Of a DNA stretch of 64,000 bases, positions 34,847 to 43,182 are shown piece by piece (positions within the stretch are counted from its first letter, which is position 1; every line of letters starts with the position of its first letter). The stretch comes from Bacteroidota bacterium (lineage in GTDB: Bacteria; Bacteroidota; Bacteroidia; Chitinophagales; Chitinophagaceae): NCBI GenBank assembly GCA_018266555.1, contig JAFEAF010000019.1, positions 214,645 through 278,644 on the forward strand, written 5' to 3'. A program made the position numbers and the translations under genes. The notes beneath the pieces were generated by a model. It ran no database searches and was not told the origin of the DNA. It saw only the letters and a program-made list of their open reading frames with translations.

Positions 34847-36115
34847 ATGGCTGACTTATCTTGTAATTTCTTAGGAATAAAATCGCCAAATCCGTTTTGG
34901 TTGGCTTCAGCTCCCCCAACAGATAAAAAATATAATGTGCTTCGTGCATTTGAAGCCGGCTGGGGCGGTGTGGTTTGGAAAACATTAGGATCGCAGGTAA
35001 AAAATGTTTCATCAAGATATTCGGCGGTGGACTATCACGGATCCAGGGTGATGGGTTTTAATAACATTGAATTGATTTCTGATCGTCCGCTTGATGTTAA
35101 CCTGAAAGAAATAAAAGAATGCCTCAGGCTTTTTCCTGACCGTGCCATGATTGTTTCATTGATGGCAGATAATGATCGTAAAAGCTGGCATGAACTGATA
35201 AAAAAAGTGGAAGACACCGGCGCCCACGGGTTAGAATTAAATTTTGGTTGCCCACACGGGATGACAGAACGTGGTATGGGTGCTGCCGTTGGTCAGGATC
35301 CTGAAATTGCCTGCATGGTAGTGGAATGGGTGATGGAAGCGGCAACTATTCCTGTTATCACCAAACTCACTCCGAATGTACATTCTGTTGTTCCTGCAGG
35401 AAGATCCGTGGTGAAAGCTGGTTCCAATGCGCTGTCATTAATTAATACTATTCAATCGGTGACGGGGATTAATCTCGACACTTTTGTTCCTAATCCGGAT
35501 GTCGGTGGCAAATCTGTGTTTGGTGGTTATTGCGGGCCGGCAGTAAAACCTATTGCATTGAAAATGTTGGCAACTCTCTCGCAGGATGATGTTACCAATA
35601 AAGTTCCTATCTCCGGTATTGGCGGTATCAGCACCTGGAAAGATGCTGTGGAATTTATGTTACTTGGCGCCACATCAGTACAAGTTTGCACCGCCGCCAT
35701 GAAACATGGATTTAGAATCATCGAAGATCTCTGCGAAGGAATGAGCAACTGGATGGATGAAAAAGGATTTAAAACTATAAATGATTTTATCGGTAAATCG
35801 GTACCAACGCTGACCAACTGGGAAGAGCTCGACATCAATTATCATGTCATTGCCCATATCAACCAGGATAAATGTATTCATTGCGGGCTATGCTATATTG
35901 CGTGTGAAGACACATCACATCAATCCATCAGACTGGATTATGGAAAGCCCTACAATACATACACGATAAAAGATGAAGAATGTGTCGGCTGCAATCTTTG
36001 TAATCTTGTTTGTCCCGTTGATGATTGCATCACTATGGAAGTTCACCGGAAAAGTGATGAGTACCTGAATTGGATAGAATTTCAGAAACGGGGCTTGCCG
36101 TTGAATAATCATTAA
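34847..36115 (+). CDS. preA: NAD-dependent dihydropyrimidine dehydrogenase subunit PreA
   Basis: Reduces uracil or thymine to the 5,6-dihydro form, first step of the pathway. A 422-residue protein: an FMN-binding DHOD-like TIM barrel (residues 1-330; LNFGCPHGMTERGMG, ITKLTPN, ISGIGGISTW) and a C-terminal ferredoxin domain with two 4Fe-4S motifs, CIHCGLCYIACED and CVGCNLCNLVCPVDDC. The Cys of eukaryotic DPD in the MGxACGQ loop is a Val here (MGAAVGQ). This also occurs in bacterial PreA as I recall, but I could not check an alignment. Confidence 0.94.
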   Translation: MADLSCNFLGIKSPNPFWLASAPPTDKKYNVLRAFEAGWGGVVWKTLGSQVKNVSSRYSAVDYHGSRVMGFNNIELISDRPLDVNLKEIKECLRLFPDRAMIVSLMADNDRKSWHELIKKVEDTGAHGLELNFGCPHGMTERGMGAAVGQDPEIACMVVEWVMEAATIPVITKLTPNVHSVVPAGRSVVKAGSNALSLINTIQSVTGINLDTFVPNPDVGGKSVFGGYCGPAVKPIALKMLATLSQDDVTNKVPISGIGGISTWKDAVEFMLLGATSVQVCTAAMKHGFRIIEDLCEGMSNWMDEKGFKTINDFIGKSVPTLTNWEELDINYHVIAHINQDKCIHCGLCYIACEDTSHQSIRLDYGKPYNTYTIKDEECVGCNLCNLVCPVDDCITMEVHRKSDEYLNWIEFQKRGLPLNNH

Positions 36116-36118
36116 ACT

Positions 36119-36203
36119 GTATGAATAGATTATGAATGTAGAATTAAGAATACTTCGTATTTTTTAAAATTCATAGCTCATTTTTTAAAAAATTCATAAT
36201 TAT
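36119..36203. repeat. Degenerate word-repeat hairpin after preA
   Basis: Words such as ATTATGA, ATTAAGA in the first half and ATTCATA, GCTCATT in the second pair imperfectly around GAATACTTCGTATT. Same 7-nt stepping as the neighbours but more eroded. It ends just before the ATG of the next gene. Confidence 0.5.
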
Positions 36204-36206
36204 CAC

Positions 36207-36950
36207 ATGGAAGTTCATCCACATACACATCATGAAAAAAAGAAGACATGGAAATCTTATTTCTGGGAATTTTTAATGCTGTTCCTCGCTGTATTCTGTG
36301 GTTTCCTTGCTGAAAACTTCAGGGAATCGCTTGTGAACAAAGAAAAAGCACATCACTATATTCAAAACATGATTGCAGACCTGAAAGCAGATACAACCGA
36401 TCTAAATTTTTCAATCCATTATCAGCAGCTTTGGAGCAATCACCTCGATAGCGCTTTACTTGTGCCTGTTGACCGCCTGAATAATATAAATACCCAGGAC
36501 ACTTTTTATTATCATTTCCTGCCCTATTACAGTTGGGTGCAACCCTTTATCCAAAACGACAATACCATTACGCAATTAAAATCCGGAGGATTTAATTTTA
36601 TCAGGAATGAAAATGTTGTTGATTCCATAAATCTTGTGTATAACTACTTCCGGGGAGTACAGTTTGCTACAGATTATAACAATATTTGTTATTGGGATAT
36701 TGTACGCAAAGCACAGGAGTTCATGGATATGCCGGCCCCGTCTAAAACCATAGAAGAAAACATTCCAAAACATATTCTTCAGAACAAGAAAATCTTTTTT
36801 AAATACGATATCCAGGCGATTCATCAGCTTTACAGTATGATTGAAAATGCAAAAGGAAGCCTGGAAGTAACTATTTATGAAGAAAAACTATACCTGGAAA
36901 AAGCTGAAAGATTACTCAGCTTTCTTCAAAAAAAATATAACCATAACTGA
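36207..36950 (+). CDS. His-tagged-looking membrane-anchored protein of unknown function
   Basis: A 247-residue protein of a family common in Bacteroidota. It opens with a natural His-rich segment (MEVHPHTHHEKKKTWK), then one membrane helix with the conserved FWEFLMLFLAVFCGFLAENFRESL, then a large helical extracytoplasmic domain with a C-terminal coiled coil. The function is unknown; the His cluster could bind a metal on the cytoplasmic side (inference). Confidence 0.75.
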   Translation: MEVHPHTHHEKKKTWKSYFWEFLMLFLAVFCGFLAENFRESLVNKEKAHHYIQNMIADLKADTTDLNFSIHYQQLWSNHLDSALLVPVDRLNNINTQDTFYYHFLPYYSWVQPFIQNDNTITQLKSGGFNFIRNENVVDSINLVYNYFRGVQFATDYNNICYWDIVRKAQEFMDMPAPSKTIEENIPKHILQNKKIFFKYDIQAIHQLYSMIENAKGSLEVTIYEEKLYLEKAERLLSFLQKKYNHN

Positions 36951-37259
36951 ATGCTTTTAACCCGGCTTTAAACTCAGATTGGGTTTAACAACATTCAAAT
37001 TTCTTTTAATCTTTCATCATGGCAACAGGTGAAAATGATGCAACAGTTTACCCGGAAATTTTAAGCTAAATGGCATCAGCTTTTACTCTCAATAAAACTG
37101 GGTGTTGTTGTTTTCGAATCAACTGCTTGAAATTCCGTAGAATGCTCTTGGGATATATTATTAAGAATTTCCATAACTTCCCTTATTCAAAAAGTGAGTT
37201 ACTTAAAAAGAGAACAATCAGATTTTAAATTAAACAGAATATTTTTAGTGAAAAATAAT
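36951..37259. other. Intergenic stretch without a convincing gene
   Basis: 309 bp between two unknown genes. A 16-codon frame at 37019 is too short to support. An imperfect TTAACCC/GGGTTTAA pair near 36956-36985 has no T-run. I see no RNA gene here. Confidence 0.6.
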
Positions 37260-37814
37260 ATGAAAGAACTAACATCCAAACAAAAAGAAGAATTATTAGG
37301 TGTACTAAAAACCCGTTTTGAAAAAAATATGAATCGTCATAAAAATATTTCCTGGAATAAAGTACAAGCAAGGCTGGATCTAAAAAAAGAAAAGCTTCGG
37401 TCATTGAATGCAATGGAAATAACCGGTGGCGAGCCGGATGTTGTTGGCCAGGATAATAAAACCGGTGAATATATTTTTTTTGATTGTTCTGCAGAAAGCC
37501 CGAAAGAACGAAGAAGTCTTTGTTATGATCGGGCTGCCTGGGAATCAAGAAAAGAACATAAACCAAAAAACACTGTTATAGATGTAGCAACCGAAATGGG
37601 TATTGATGTATTAACAGAAGAACAATATAAAGAGTTACAAAATTTTGGAATCTTCGATGCGAAAACATCAAGCTGGCTGCATACTCCTGCTGATGTCAGG
37701 AAACTGGGTGGAGGCATTTCAGGTGAATTCCGTTTTGGCCGAACTTTTATTTATGCAAATGGGGCAGAATCTTATTTTGGATCGAGAGGATTCCGGGGAT
37801 TATTAAGGATTTAA
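37260..37814 (+). CDS. DUF4256-domain protein
   Basis: A 184-residue protein that matches the DUF4256 family throughout: FEKNMNRHKNISWNKVQARLD, ALNxMExTGGEPDVVG, YIFFDCSAESPKERRSLCYDRAAWESRK and LGGGISGEFRFGRTFIYANGAESYFGSRGFRGLL. Function unknown. The start at 37260 matches the family; the longer frame from 37194 adds 22 unlikely residues. Confidence 0.85.
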   Translation: MKELTSKQKEELLGVLKTRFEKNMNRHKNISWNKVQARLDLKKEKLRSLNAMEITGGEPDVVGQDNKTGEYIFFDCSAESPKERRSLCYDRAAWESRKEHKPKNTVIDVATEMGIDVLTEEQYKELQNFGIFDAKTSSWLHTPADVRKLGGGISGEFRFGRTFIYANGAESYFGSRGFRGLLRI

Positions 37815-37894
37815 TTTCTATACTGAACATATCTTGTGTAATAAAAAAATATATAATTAAATTTATTTGCCCTTAACCTTCAAAACATTGCAAC

Positions 37895-38212
37895 ATGCTC
37901 AACGATGAATCGCTGGTTTCATCCTTTGAACGAACAGTTCAGAATTTTCAGATCTTTTCCCAGGACCTGGCTTCAGCGAGTTCTGTTATTGGAAAAATAG
38001 CTGAAACGAAAGGGGTTACCAAAGAATTACAGCAACTCTTTTTGTATCTCAATAAACTTTCATTGTCTTATTACGAGTTCAGAAAAGAATACCTGGAAAT
38101 TATGAAAGAATCTGTTTCTGATAATAGTCTTAAATCGGCATTTGAATCAGCAATTGAAGATACTGAAGGTGGAATTTCGGATGCTAATGCTGAGATAAAC
38201 AGGTTCAGCTAA
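37895..38212 (+). CDS. Small helical protein of unknown function
   Basis: A 105-residue acidic, almost all-helical protein with heptad-like Leu/Ile spacing (LQQLFLYLNKLSLSYYEFRKEYLEIM). No signal or membrane segment. It follows DUF4256 by 80 bp and precedes a DUF1801-like gene; no function can be inferred. Confidence 0.55.
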   Translation: MLNDESLVSSFERTVQNFQIFSQDLASASSVIGKIAETKGVTKELQQLFLYLNKLSLSYYEFRKEYLEIMKESVSDNSLKSAFESAIEDTEGGISDANAEINRFS

Positions 38213-38286
38213 GAATGCTTTCAGTTGGAGCATCCTCATATTAGTCCACATCTTAAATTTTGTATCCAAGATTTCAAATTACGTTT

Positions 38287-38679
38287 ATGAATAAAGAGAC
38301 TCAAGCATACAACAACGCTCAATCAGGATCTGAAAAGAAAATTTGTAACTTACTTGCAAAAGAAATAAATCAAAATCTGCCGGATGCTGAAAATAAAATC
38401 TGGCATGCACACCCGGTTTGGTTTTTAGATGGTAACCCCATTGTCGGTTATAGTAAAGTAAAGAGCGGTATCCGTTTGATGTTTTGGAGCGGCGCAAGTT
38501 TTGATGACGAACAATTACAGCCGGGTACAGGGAAGTTCAAAGATGCTTCGATCACTTACAACTCTGAGAAAGATATCAGTACAAGATATCTGAAACGCTG
38601 GCTGAAGAAATCAAAAGAAATTCAATGGGATTATAAAAATATTGTAAAGCGAAAAGGCGTCTTGGAAAGAATAAAATAA
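38287..38679 (+). CDS. DUF1801-like (YdhG-type) protein
   Basis: A 130-residue protein with the pattern of DUF1801: LAKEINQNLPDAENKIWHAHPVWFLDGNPIVGYSKVKSGIRLMFWSGASF. The conserved W-x-H-P-V-W and hydrophobic strand match; the function is unknown. Start at 38287; the earlier in-frame TTG/ATG region (38260) gives nine unlikely residues. Confidence 0.7.
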   Translation: MNKETQAYNNAQSGSEKKICNLLAKEINQNLPDAENKIWHAHPVWFLDGNPIVGYSKVKSGIRLMFWSGASFDDEQLQPGTGKFKDASITYNSEKDISTRYLKRWLKKSKEIQWDYKNIVKRKGVLERIK

Positions 38680-38768
38680 ACTACCCGTCTTCGCTTTCTT
38701 TAAAATTGTATCTTTTCATTCCTGCTATAAATAAGTATCCGCAATAATAAATCATTTACATTCGCCTC

Positions 38769-39818
38769 ATGCAAGCACTTACATTCGGCGGAAAAGAGGT
38801 TATTGAATTCAGTACAGTCAACGATCCTCAATTGCTGCATCCAACTGATGCTATTGTGAAAATAACCCTGGCTGGCATCTGCGGTTCTGACCTTCATGTA
38901 TATCATGGCAGGGAAACGGGATTGGATTTCGGAACAATAATGGGACATGAATTTACCGGCATAGTGGAAGAAGTGGGCAACGATGTAAAAAAATATAAAG
39001 TTGGTGCAAGAGTGTTAAGCCCTTTCACCACTTCCTGTGGTGAATGTTATTATTGCAGAATTGGTCTTACCTGCCGTTGTGAAAAAGGAAATTTGTTTGG
39101 ATGGATGCAACATGGACATGGCTTACATGGAGCACAGGCAACGTATATCCGTGTGCCGATGGCGGATAGCACATTAATTCCGTTAAGTAACGATCTCAAT
39201 GAACAAAAAGGATTGTTACTGGGCGATATTTTTTCTACCGGTTATTTCTGTGCGGACAATGCAAACATTAAACCCGATACTGTACATGTCGTAATTGGTT
39301 GCGGTCCGGTAGGATTAATGACCATCATTGCAGCAAAACATCTTGGCGCTGAAACTTTGTTTGCGGTAGATATTATACCTGAACGTTTGGCAATGGCAAA
39401 ACAATTTGGATCTGTCACTTTAAATGCCGCCACTGAAAATGTAAAAGAAGAAATTCTTACAGCTTCAAACGGACGAGGCGCTGACTCAGTGATGGAAGTA
39501 GTAGGCAGTGATCAAACTTTAAAGCTTGCAATAAATTTGCTTCGCCCTGGTGGAACTATTTCATCTGTGGGTGTGCATACCGCTCCGAATTTTTCTTTTT
39601 CGCCTTCCGAAGCTTACGATAAAAATTTAACTTATAAAAGTGGCCGATGCCCTGCTCACCATTATTCAGAAAAATTATTGAGAGAAGAAGTGCCGCAGCG
39701 GTACAATATTGAAAATATCATTACCCACCAGTTTACTTTGAGAGAAGGAGCAAATGCATATGAAGTTTTTGATAAAAAATTAGATAATTGCATCAAAGCT
39801 GTTTTACTTACTGAATAA
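38769..39818 (+). CDS. Zinc-dependent alcohol dehydrogenase (MDR family)
   Basis: A 349-residue medium-chain dehydrogenase. Catalytic zinc: Cys in AGICGSDLHVYHG and His-Glu in MGHEFTGIVEEVG; structural zinc: CGECYYCRIGLTCRC. NAD(P) site: VVIGCGPVGLMTIIAAKHLGAETLFAVDI, where the final Asp favours NAD over NADP. The family covers formaldehyde dehydrogenase-like and threonine/sorbitol dehydrogenase-like members; I cannot assign the substrate. Confidence 0.9.
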   Translation: MQALTFGGKEVIEFSTVNDPQLLHPTDAIVKITLAGICGSDLHVYHGRETGLDFGTIMGHEFTGIVEEVGNDVKKYKVGARVLSPFTTSCGECYYCRIGLTCRCEKGNLFGWMQHGHGLHGAQATYIRVPMADSTLIPLSNDLNEQKGLLLGDIFSTGYFCADNANIKPDTVHVVIGCGPVGLMTIIAAKHLGAETLFAVDIIPERLAMAKQFGSVTLNAATENVKEEILTASNGRGADSVMEVVGSDQTLKLAINLLRPGGTISSVGVHTAPNFSFSPSEAYDKNLTYKSGRCPAHHYSEKLLREEVPQRYNIENIITHQFTLREGANAYEVFDKKLDNCIKAVLLTE

Positions 39819-39826
39819 AAAATAAA

Positions 39827-39847
39827 AGCTCTGAAACAATCAGAGCT
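39827..39847 (-). terminator. Terminator for the tRNA-Pro pair
   Basis: AGCTCTGA pairs with TCAGAGCT around a 5-nt loop; on the minus strand it is followed by TTTTATTTTTT. It lies right after the 3' end of the minus-strand tRNA-Pro gene. Confidence 0.75.
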
Positions 39848-39854
39848 AATTTAG

Positions 39855-39928
39855 TCGGGCAGACTGGATTCGAACCAGCGACCCCTACGTCCCGAACGTA
39901 GTGCGCTACCGGGCTGCGCTACTGCCCG
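39855..39928 (-). tRNA. tRNA-Pro (anticodon CGG)
   Basis: On the minus strand the acceptor CGGGCAG pairs with CTGCCCG, the anticodon loop is TTCGGGA inside a CTACG/CGTAG stem, and the T arm carries GTTCGAA. Discriminator A; CCA is not encoded. Probably co-transcribed with the second tRNA-Pro, whose 3' end is 82 bp upstream. Confidence 0.95.
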
Positions 39929-40010
39929 TTTTATACCTCATAGCATAAAGGCTATGATGAAAAACATTATGCTAAGAGTCCGCCTTAGAAAAAAATTTAG
40001 GCAGACTTTG

Positions 40011-40084
40011 TCGGGTGGACTGGATTCGAACCAGCGACCTCTTGCACCCCATGCAAATGCGCTACCGGGCTGCGCCACCACCCG
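40011..40084 (-). tRNA. tRNA-Pro (anticodon GGG)
   Basis: Acceptor CGGGTGG/CCACCCG, anticodon stem TTTGC/GCAAG (with one G-U pair) and loop ATGGGGT, T arm with GTTCGAA, discriminator A, no CCA. Its first 23 nt also encode the end of a GIY-YIG protein on the same strand. The bases before the acceptor (TT) plus its first 9 nt are repeated at 40354-40364. Confidence 0.93.
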
Positions 40085-40325
40085 AAATTTCTAAATCATT
40101 CAAATACCTTTTGGCTCCTCTTTTTTTTATTTTCCTTTCAAGAATTAAAGCCTTTCTTTTTGTCGGTATAAGAACTTTATAAATGACTTCCCAGTCATTT
40201 GTCTTGCTCGTGTATGTACTTAATCCTAAATTATGAGCTTCCATTCTTTTCTCCAGATTCTCTGAGCTACCCCCATAATGCTTCTGAAGTTTCTTAGAAT
40301 AAATTATGTAAACATAATAACTCAT
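40062..40325 (-). CDS. GIY-YIG nuclease-family protein running into tRNA-Pro
   Basis: An 87-residue protein of the UPF0213 type: [19 protein letters not shown] is the GIY-YIG segment (Y-I-I and Y-G-G), then [10 protein letters not shown] and [15 protein letters not shown]. The canonical YIG is YGG here, so activity is not certain. The last seven residues (SGGGAAR) and the stop TAG come from the 5' part of the tRNA-Pro gene. The protein could act as a homing-type endonuclease for its own site (inference). Confidence 0.85.
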   Translation of the reverse strand: MSYYVYIIYSKKLQKHYGGSSENLEKRMEAHNLGLSTYTSKTNDWEVIYKVLIPTKRKALILERKIKKRGAKRYLNDLEISGGGAAR

Positions 40326-40364
40326 AATAGTTACCGGTCCCGCCGAGGCGGGACACCACCCGAA
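40076..40364. mobile_element. Putative GIY-YIG element with 11-bp direct repeats at the tRNA-Pro edge
   Basis: CACCACCCGAA occurs at 40076-40086 (5' end of tRNA-Pro, complement) and again at 40354-40364, with about 267 bp between holding the GIY-YIG gene and a perfect TCCCGCC-GA-GGCGGGA hairpin (40338-40353) that touches the second copy. The layout is what an insertion with an 11-bp target duplication at the tRNA edge would leave: the tRNA stays intact and its old upstream flank begins after the second copy. Chance repetition of a GC-rich 11-mer is the alternative. Confidence 0.6.
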
Positions 40365-40445
40365 TTCAATGAAAGAACGGGCTGCAAAACTAAGTGATAA
40401 ATTCTCAATCCTGAAATCAAAAACAACCTTTATCTTCGCCCTTTA

Positions 40446-41714
40446 ATGAACCTCCTCATTAAGCAAGCAAAAATCGTTGATCCCTCCTCCCCTTTCAACG
40501 GGCAAATCCTTGACATATATATTGAAAGTGGTTTCATCAAAAAGATTGGAAAAAATTTATCTGCACCTTCAGACCAGAAAATAGAAGTTAAAGGCCTTCA
40601 TGTATCTCCCGGTTGGATGGATCTGTTTGCTCATTTCGGCGATCCCGGTTATGAATACAAGGAAACTTTGGAAACAGGCGCTCAGGCTGCGGCATCGGGT
40701 GGCTATACTGATGTCATGGTAATCCCGAATACAAAACCTGTTACTGATAATAAAGGGCAGGTTGAATATATAGTTCAAAAAAGTAAATCACTGCCTGTTA
40801 CCGTTCACCCGATAGGCGCTATTACAAAAAATGCAGAAGGAAAAGAACTGGCAGAAATGTATGATATGAAAGCTAGTGGCGCCATTGCATTTAGTGATGG
40901 GATACAGAGTGTGCAATCATCGGGAGTTTTGCTGAAAGCTTTGCAATATGTAAAAACATTTAAAGGTGTTATCATCCAGATACCTGATGATAAAAACATT
41001 AACCCACATGGATTGATGAATGAAGGTATTGTCTCCACTCAATTAGGAGTAGCCGGAAAACCTGCAATGGCAGAAGAACTCTTTACCGAACGGGACATTT
41101 CTTTAGTTGACTATGCAGAGTCAAAATTACATATAACCGGCATCAGCACTCAAAACTCTGTAGAATTTATCCGTTATGCAAAAAAGAAAAAAACTCCTGT
41201 TAGCTGCTCCGTTACTCCGTACCATTTGTTTTTCTCTGATGAATTTATGAAGAGTTATGATACAAACCTGAAAGTAAATCCTCCTTTGAGAAATAACAAG
41301 GACAGAGATGCTTTAAGAAAAGCGGTTTCGGATGGAACGATAGATTGCATCGCATCACATCATCTGCCTCATGAATATGACAGTAAAGTTTTGGAATTTG
41401 AATATGCTAAATTTGGGATGATAGGGCTGGAGACTACTTATGCTGTTTTAAACACCTGCCTGAAAGGAATACAACAACAAAAATTAATAAAATTGCTTTC
41501 AACAAATCCAAGAAAGATATTCGGACTGGAGCCCTTGTCAATAAAACAAGGGAAAAAAGCAAGCCTTACCTTGTTTTCTCCTGATACAAAATGGATAGTA
41601 AAAGAAAAAGATATTTACTCCCGGTCAAAAAACTCTCCATTTATCGGCAAAGAGCTTAAAGGTAAAGTGATTGGGATAATTAACAAAGACCGGGTAATTT
41701 TGACCACTAAATAA
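40446..41714 (+). CDS. Dihydroorotase-like protein lacking the metal ligands (PyrC'-type)
   Basis: A 422-residue amidohydrolase of the type I dihydroorotase family, but the active site is gone. At [14 protein letters not shown] the first metal His is F61 (only H63 remains), the substrate Arg is G65; the HVST motif is TGIST (G232 for His); ASHHLPH has H305 in place of the catalytic Asp; the mid-protein metal His position reads IQIPDD. Noncatalytic PyrC' homologues serve as scaffold for aspartate transcarbamoylase in Pseudomonas and others, a likely role here. No pyrB is in the window. A near -7 box (TATCTTCG, 40431-40438) lies 8 nt upstream. Confidence 0.88.
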   Translation: MNLLIKQAKIVDPSSPFNGQILDIYIESGFIKKIGKNLSAPSDQKIEVKGLHVSPGWMDLFAHFGDPGYEYKETLETGAQAAASGGYTDVMVIPNTKPVTDNKGQVEYIVQKSKSLPVTVHPIGAITKNAEGKELAEMYDMKASGAIAFSDGIQSVQSSGVLLKALQYVKTFKGVIIQIPDDKNINPHGLMNEGIVSTQLGVAGKPAMAEELFTERDISLVDYAESKLHITGISTQNSVEFIRYAKKKKTPVSCSVTPYHLFFSDEFMKSYDTNLKVNPPLRNNKDRDALRKAVSDGTIDCIASHHLPHEYDSKVLEFEYAKFGMIGLETTYAVLNTCLKGIQQQKLIKLLSTNPRKIFGLEPLSIKQGKKASLTLFSPDTKWIVKEKDIYSRSKNSPFIGKELKGKVIGIINKDRVILTTK

Positions 41715-41719
41715 ATTTT

Positions 41720-42238
41720 ATGGAATCAAAGAAACCTATCAGCCATCTCGTTGCCGGATTGATTATTTCCGGTATCCTGATTGTCTTTTCATGTATTATA
41801 TATTTTACCGGGTTGCAGAATTCAGGTATTAATTGGTTGCAATATGCAATTATAATAGGTGGATTAATACTCTTTATTAATTTATACGGTAAAGCATTAA
41901 ACTACCGGGCCACATTTGGAAACCTTTTTTCCTATGGTTTTAAAACCACAGCTTTCATTGCATTAATTATCATTGCCTTTTTTGTGATATTTTTTCTTGC
42001 TTTTCCAGATGTAAAAGAAAAGGGCTTTGAACTGGCTAGACAAAAAATGGAAGAGAAGGGAAGCTATACGCAAGATCAAATTGACCAGGCCATGAAAACT
42101 TTCCAAAAAATGTTTTGGATCATCACCATTGGCGGTATCATGTTCATTTATGCCATCGTTGGCGCTATTGGCTCATTAATCGGCGCTGCGGTAACTAAAA
42201 AACAACCAAACAATCCAACAGATCAACTGAGTATCTAA
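41720..42238 (+). CDS. DUF4199-family membrane protein
   Basis: A 172-residue protein with four hydrophobic helices (about 10-28, 38-52, 74-96, 130-155) and the DUF4199 pattern YGKALNYRATFGNLFSYGFKTTAFIALI. An amphipathic charged stretch (ARQKMEEKGSYTQDQIDQAMKTFQKMF) lies between helices 3 and 4. The function is unknown. It starts 6 bp after the dihydroorotase-like gene and stops 2 bp before the glycosyltransferase. Confidence 0.82.
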   Translation: MESKKPISHLVAGLIISGILIVFSCIIYFTGLQNSGINWLQYAIIIGGLILFINLYGKALNYRATFGNLFSYGFKTTAFIALIIIAFFVIFFLAFPDVKEKGFELARQKMEEKGSYTQDQIDQAMKTFQKMFWIITIGGIMFIYAIVGAIGSLIGAAVTKKQPNNPTDQLSI

Positions 42239-42240
42239 TC

Positions 42241-43182
42241 ATGGATTTATCCATCGTCATACCATTATTGGATGAAGCAGAATCATTGCCTGAACTATCT
42301 GCATGGATTGAAAAAGTGATGATTGAAAATCATTTCAGCTACGAAATAATTTTTGTAGATGATGGCAGCAGTGATACTTCCTGGGAAGTGATTGAAAAAT
42401 TAAGAGCCGGGAACCAGAATATAAAGGGCATCCGATTTCAACGCAATTATGGAAAGTCTGCAGGGCTGAATGAGGGATTCCGTGCTGCAAAAGGTGATGT
42501 AGTGATCACTATGGATGCCGATCTTCAGGATAGTCCCGATGAAATTCCCGGGTTAAGAAAAATGATACTGGAAGATGGCCTTGATGTAGTAAGCGGTTGG
42601 AAAAAGAAACGATATGATAACACCCTGACAAAAAATATTCCTTCAAAATTTTTTAACTGGGTAACCCGTCGCATGTCAAAAATCAATTTGCATGATTTCA
42701 ATTGCGGTTTGAAAGCCTACCGGAATAAAGTGGTAAAGAGTATTGAAGTCTATGGTGAAATGCACCGCTACATTCCCGTGCTCGCAAAATGGGCCGGCTT
42801 CAAAAAAATTGGTGAGAAAGTAGTAGAACACCGGGCAAGAAAATATGGCAAATCAAAATTCGGGTGGAGAAGATTTGTCAATGGGTTTCTCGATCTGATG
42901 TCCATAACGTTTGTTGGAAAATTTTCAAAACGTCCCATGCACTTTTTCGGATTATGGGGAACTATTTTTTTCCTGGTAGGGCTTGGAATTTCACTTTATC
43001 TTATTGTCTCCAAAATAATTGATTTTGATTATGGCCTTACCAATAAACCCGGATTTTATCTTGCATTAACTTCACTTATTATCGGAATGCAATTATTCCT
43101 TGCAGGATTTTTAGGAGAGCTCATCAGCCGGAATGCACCTGGGCGTAATACGTATAATATCGAATCAAAAACCGGTTTCTGA
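42241..43182 (+). CDS. Family 2 glycosyltransferase with C-terminal membrane helices
   Basis: A 313-residue polyprenyl-phosphate-type GT2 (DPM1/ArnC/GtrB group). GT-A domain with SIVIPLLDEAESLPEL, IIFVDDGSSDTSW, GKSAGLNEGFRAAKGDVVITMDADLQDSPDEIP (the DxD is DAD) and the HRYIPVLAKWAGFK acceptor loop; two membrane helices at about 240-262 and 275-300. It probably charges undecaprenyl phosphate with a sugar. It is fused by 1-nt overlap with the next GT gene. Confidence 0.92.
   Translation: MDLSIVIPLLDEAESLPELSAWIEKVMIENHFSYEIIFVDDGSSDTSWEVIEKLRAGNQNIKGIRFQRNYGKSAGLNEGFRAAKGDVVITMDADLQDSPDEIPGLRKMILEDGLDVVSGWKKKRYDNTLTKNIPSKFFNWVTRRMSKINLHDFNCGLKAYRNKVVKSIEVYGEMHRYIPVLAKWAGFKKIGEKVVEHRARKYGKSKFGWRRFVNGFLDLMSITFVGKFSKRPMHFFGLWGTIFFLVGLGISLYLIVSKIIDFDYGLTNKPGFYLALTSLIIGMQLFLAGFLGELISRNAPGRNTYNIESKTGF

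Noticed and set aside
30484..36203. Intrinsic terminators as explanation for the operon hairpins
   Set aside because: Stems are AT-only, loops are long, and no T-run follows; stops between consecutive pathway genes would also defeat the operon.
37019..37069. Mini-frame MATGENDATVYPEILS in the spacer before DUF4256
   Set aside because: Only 16 codons and no homologue known to me; could be a gene relic but cannot be supported.
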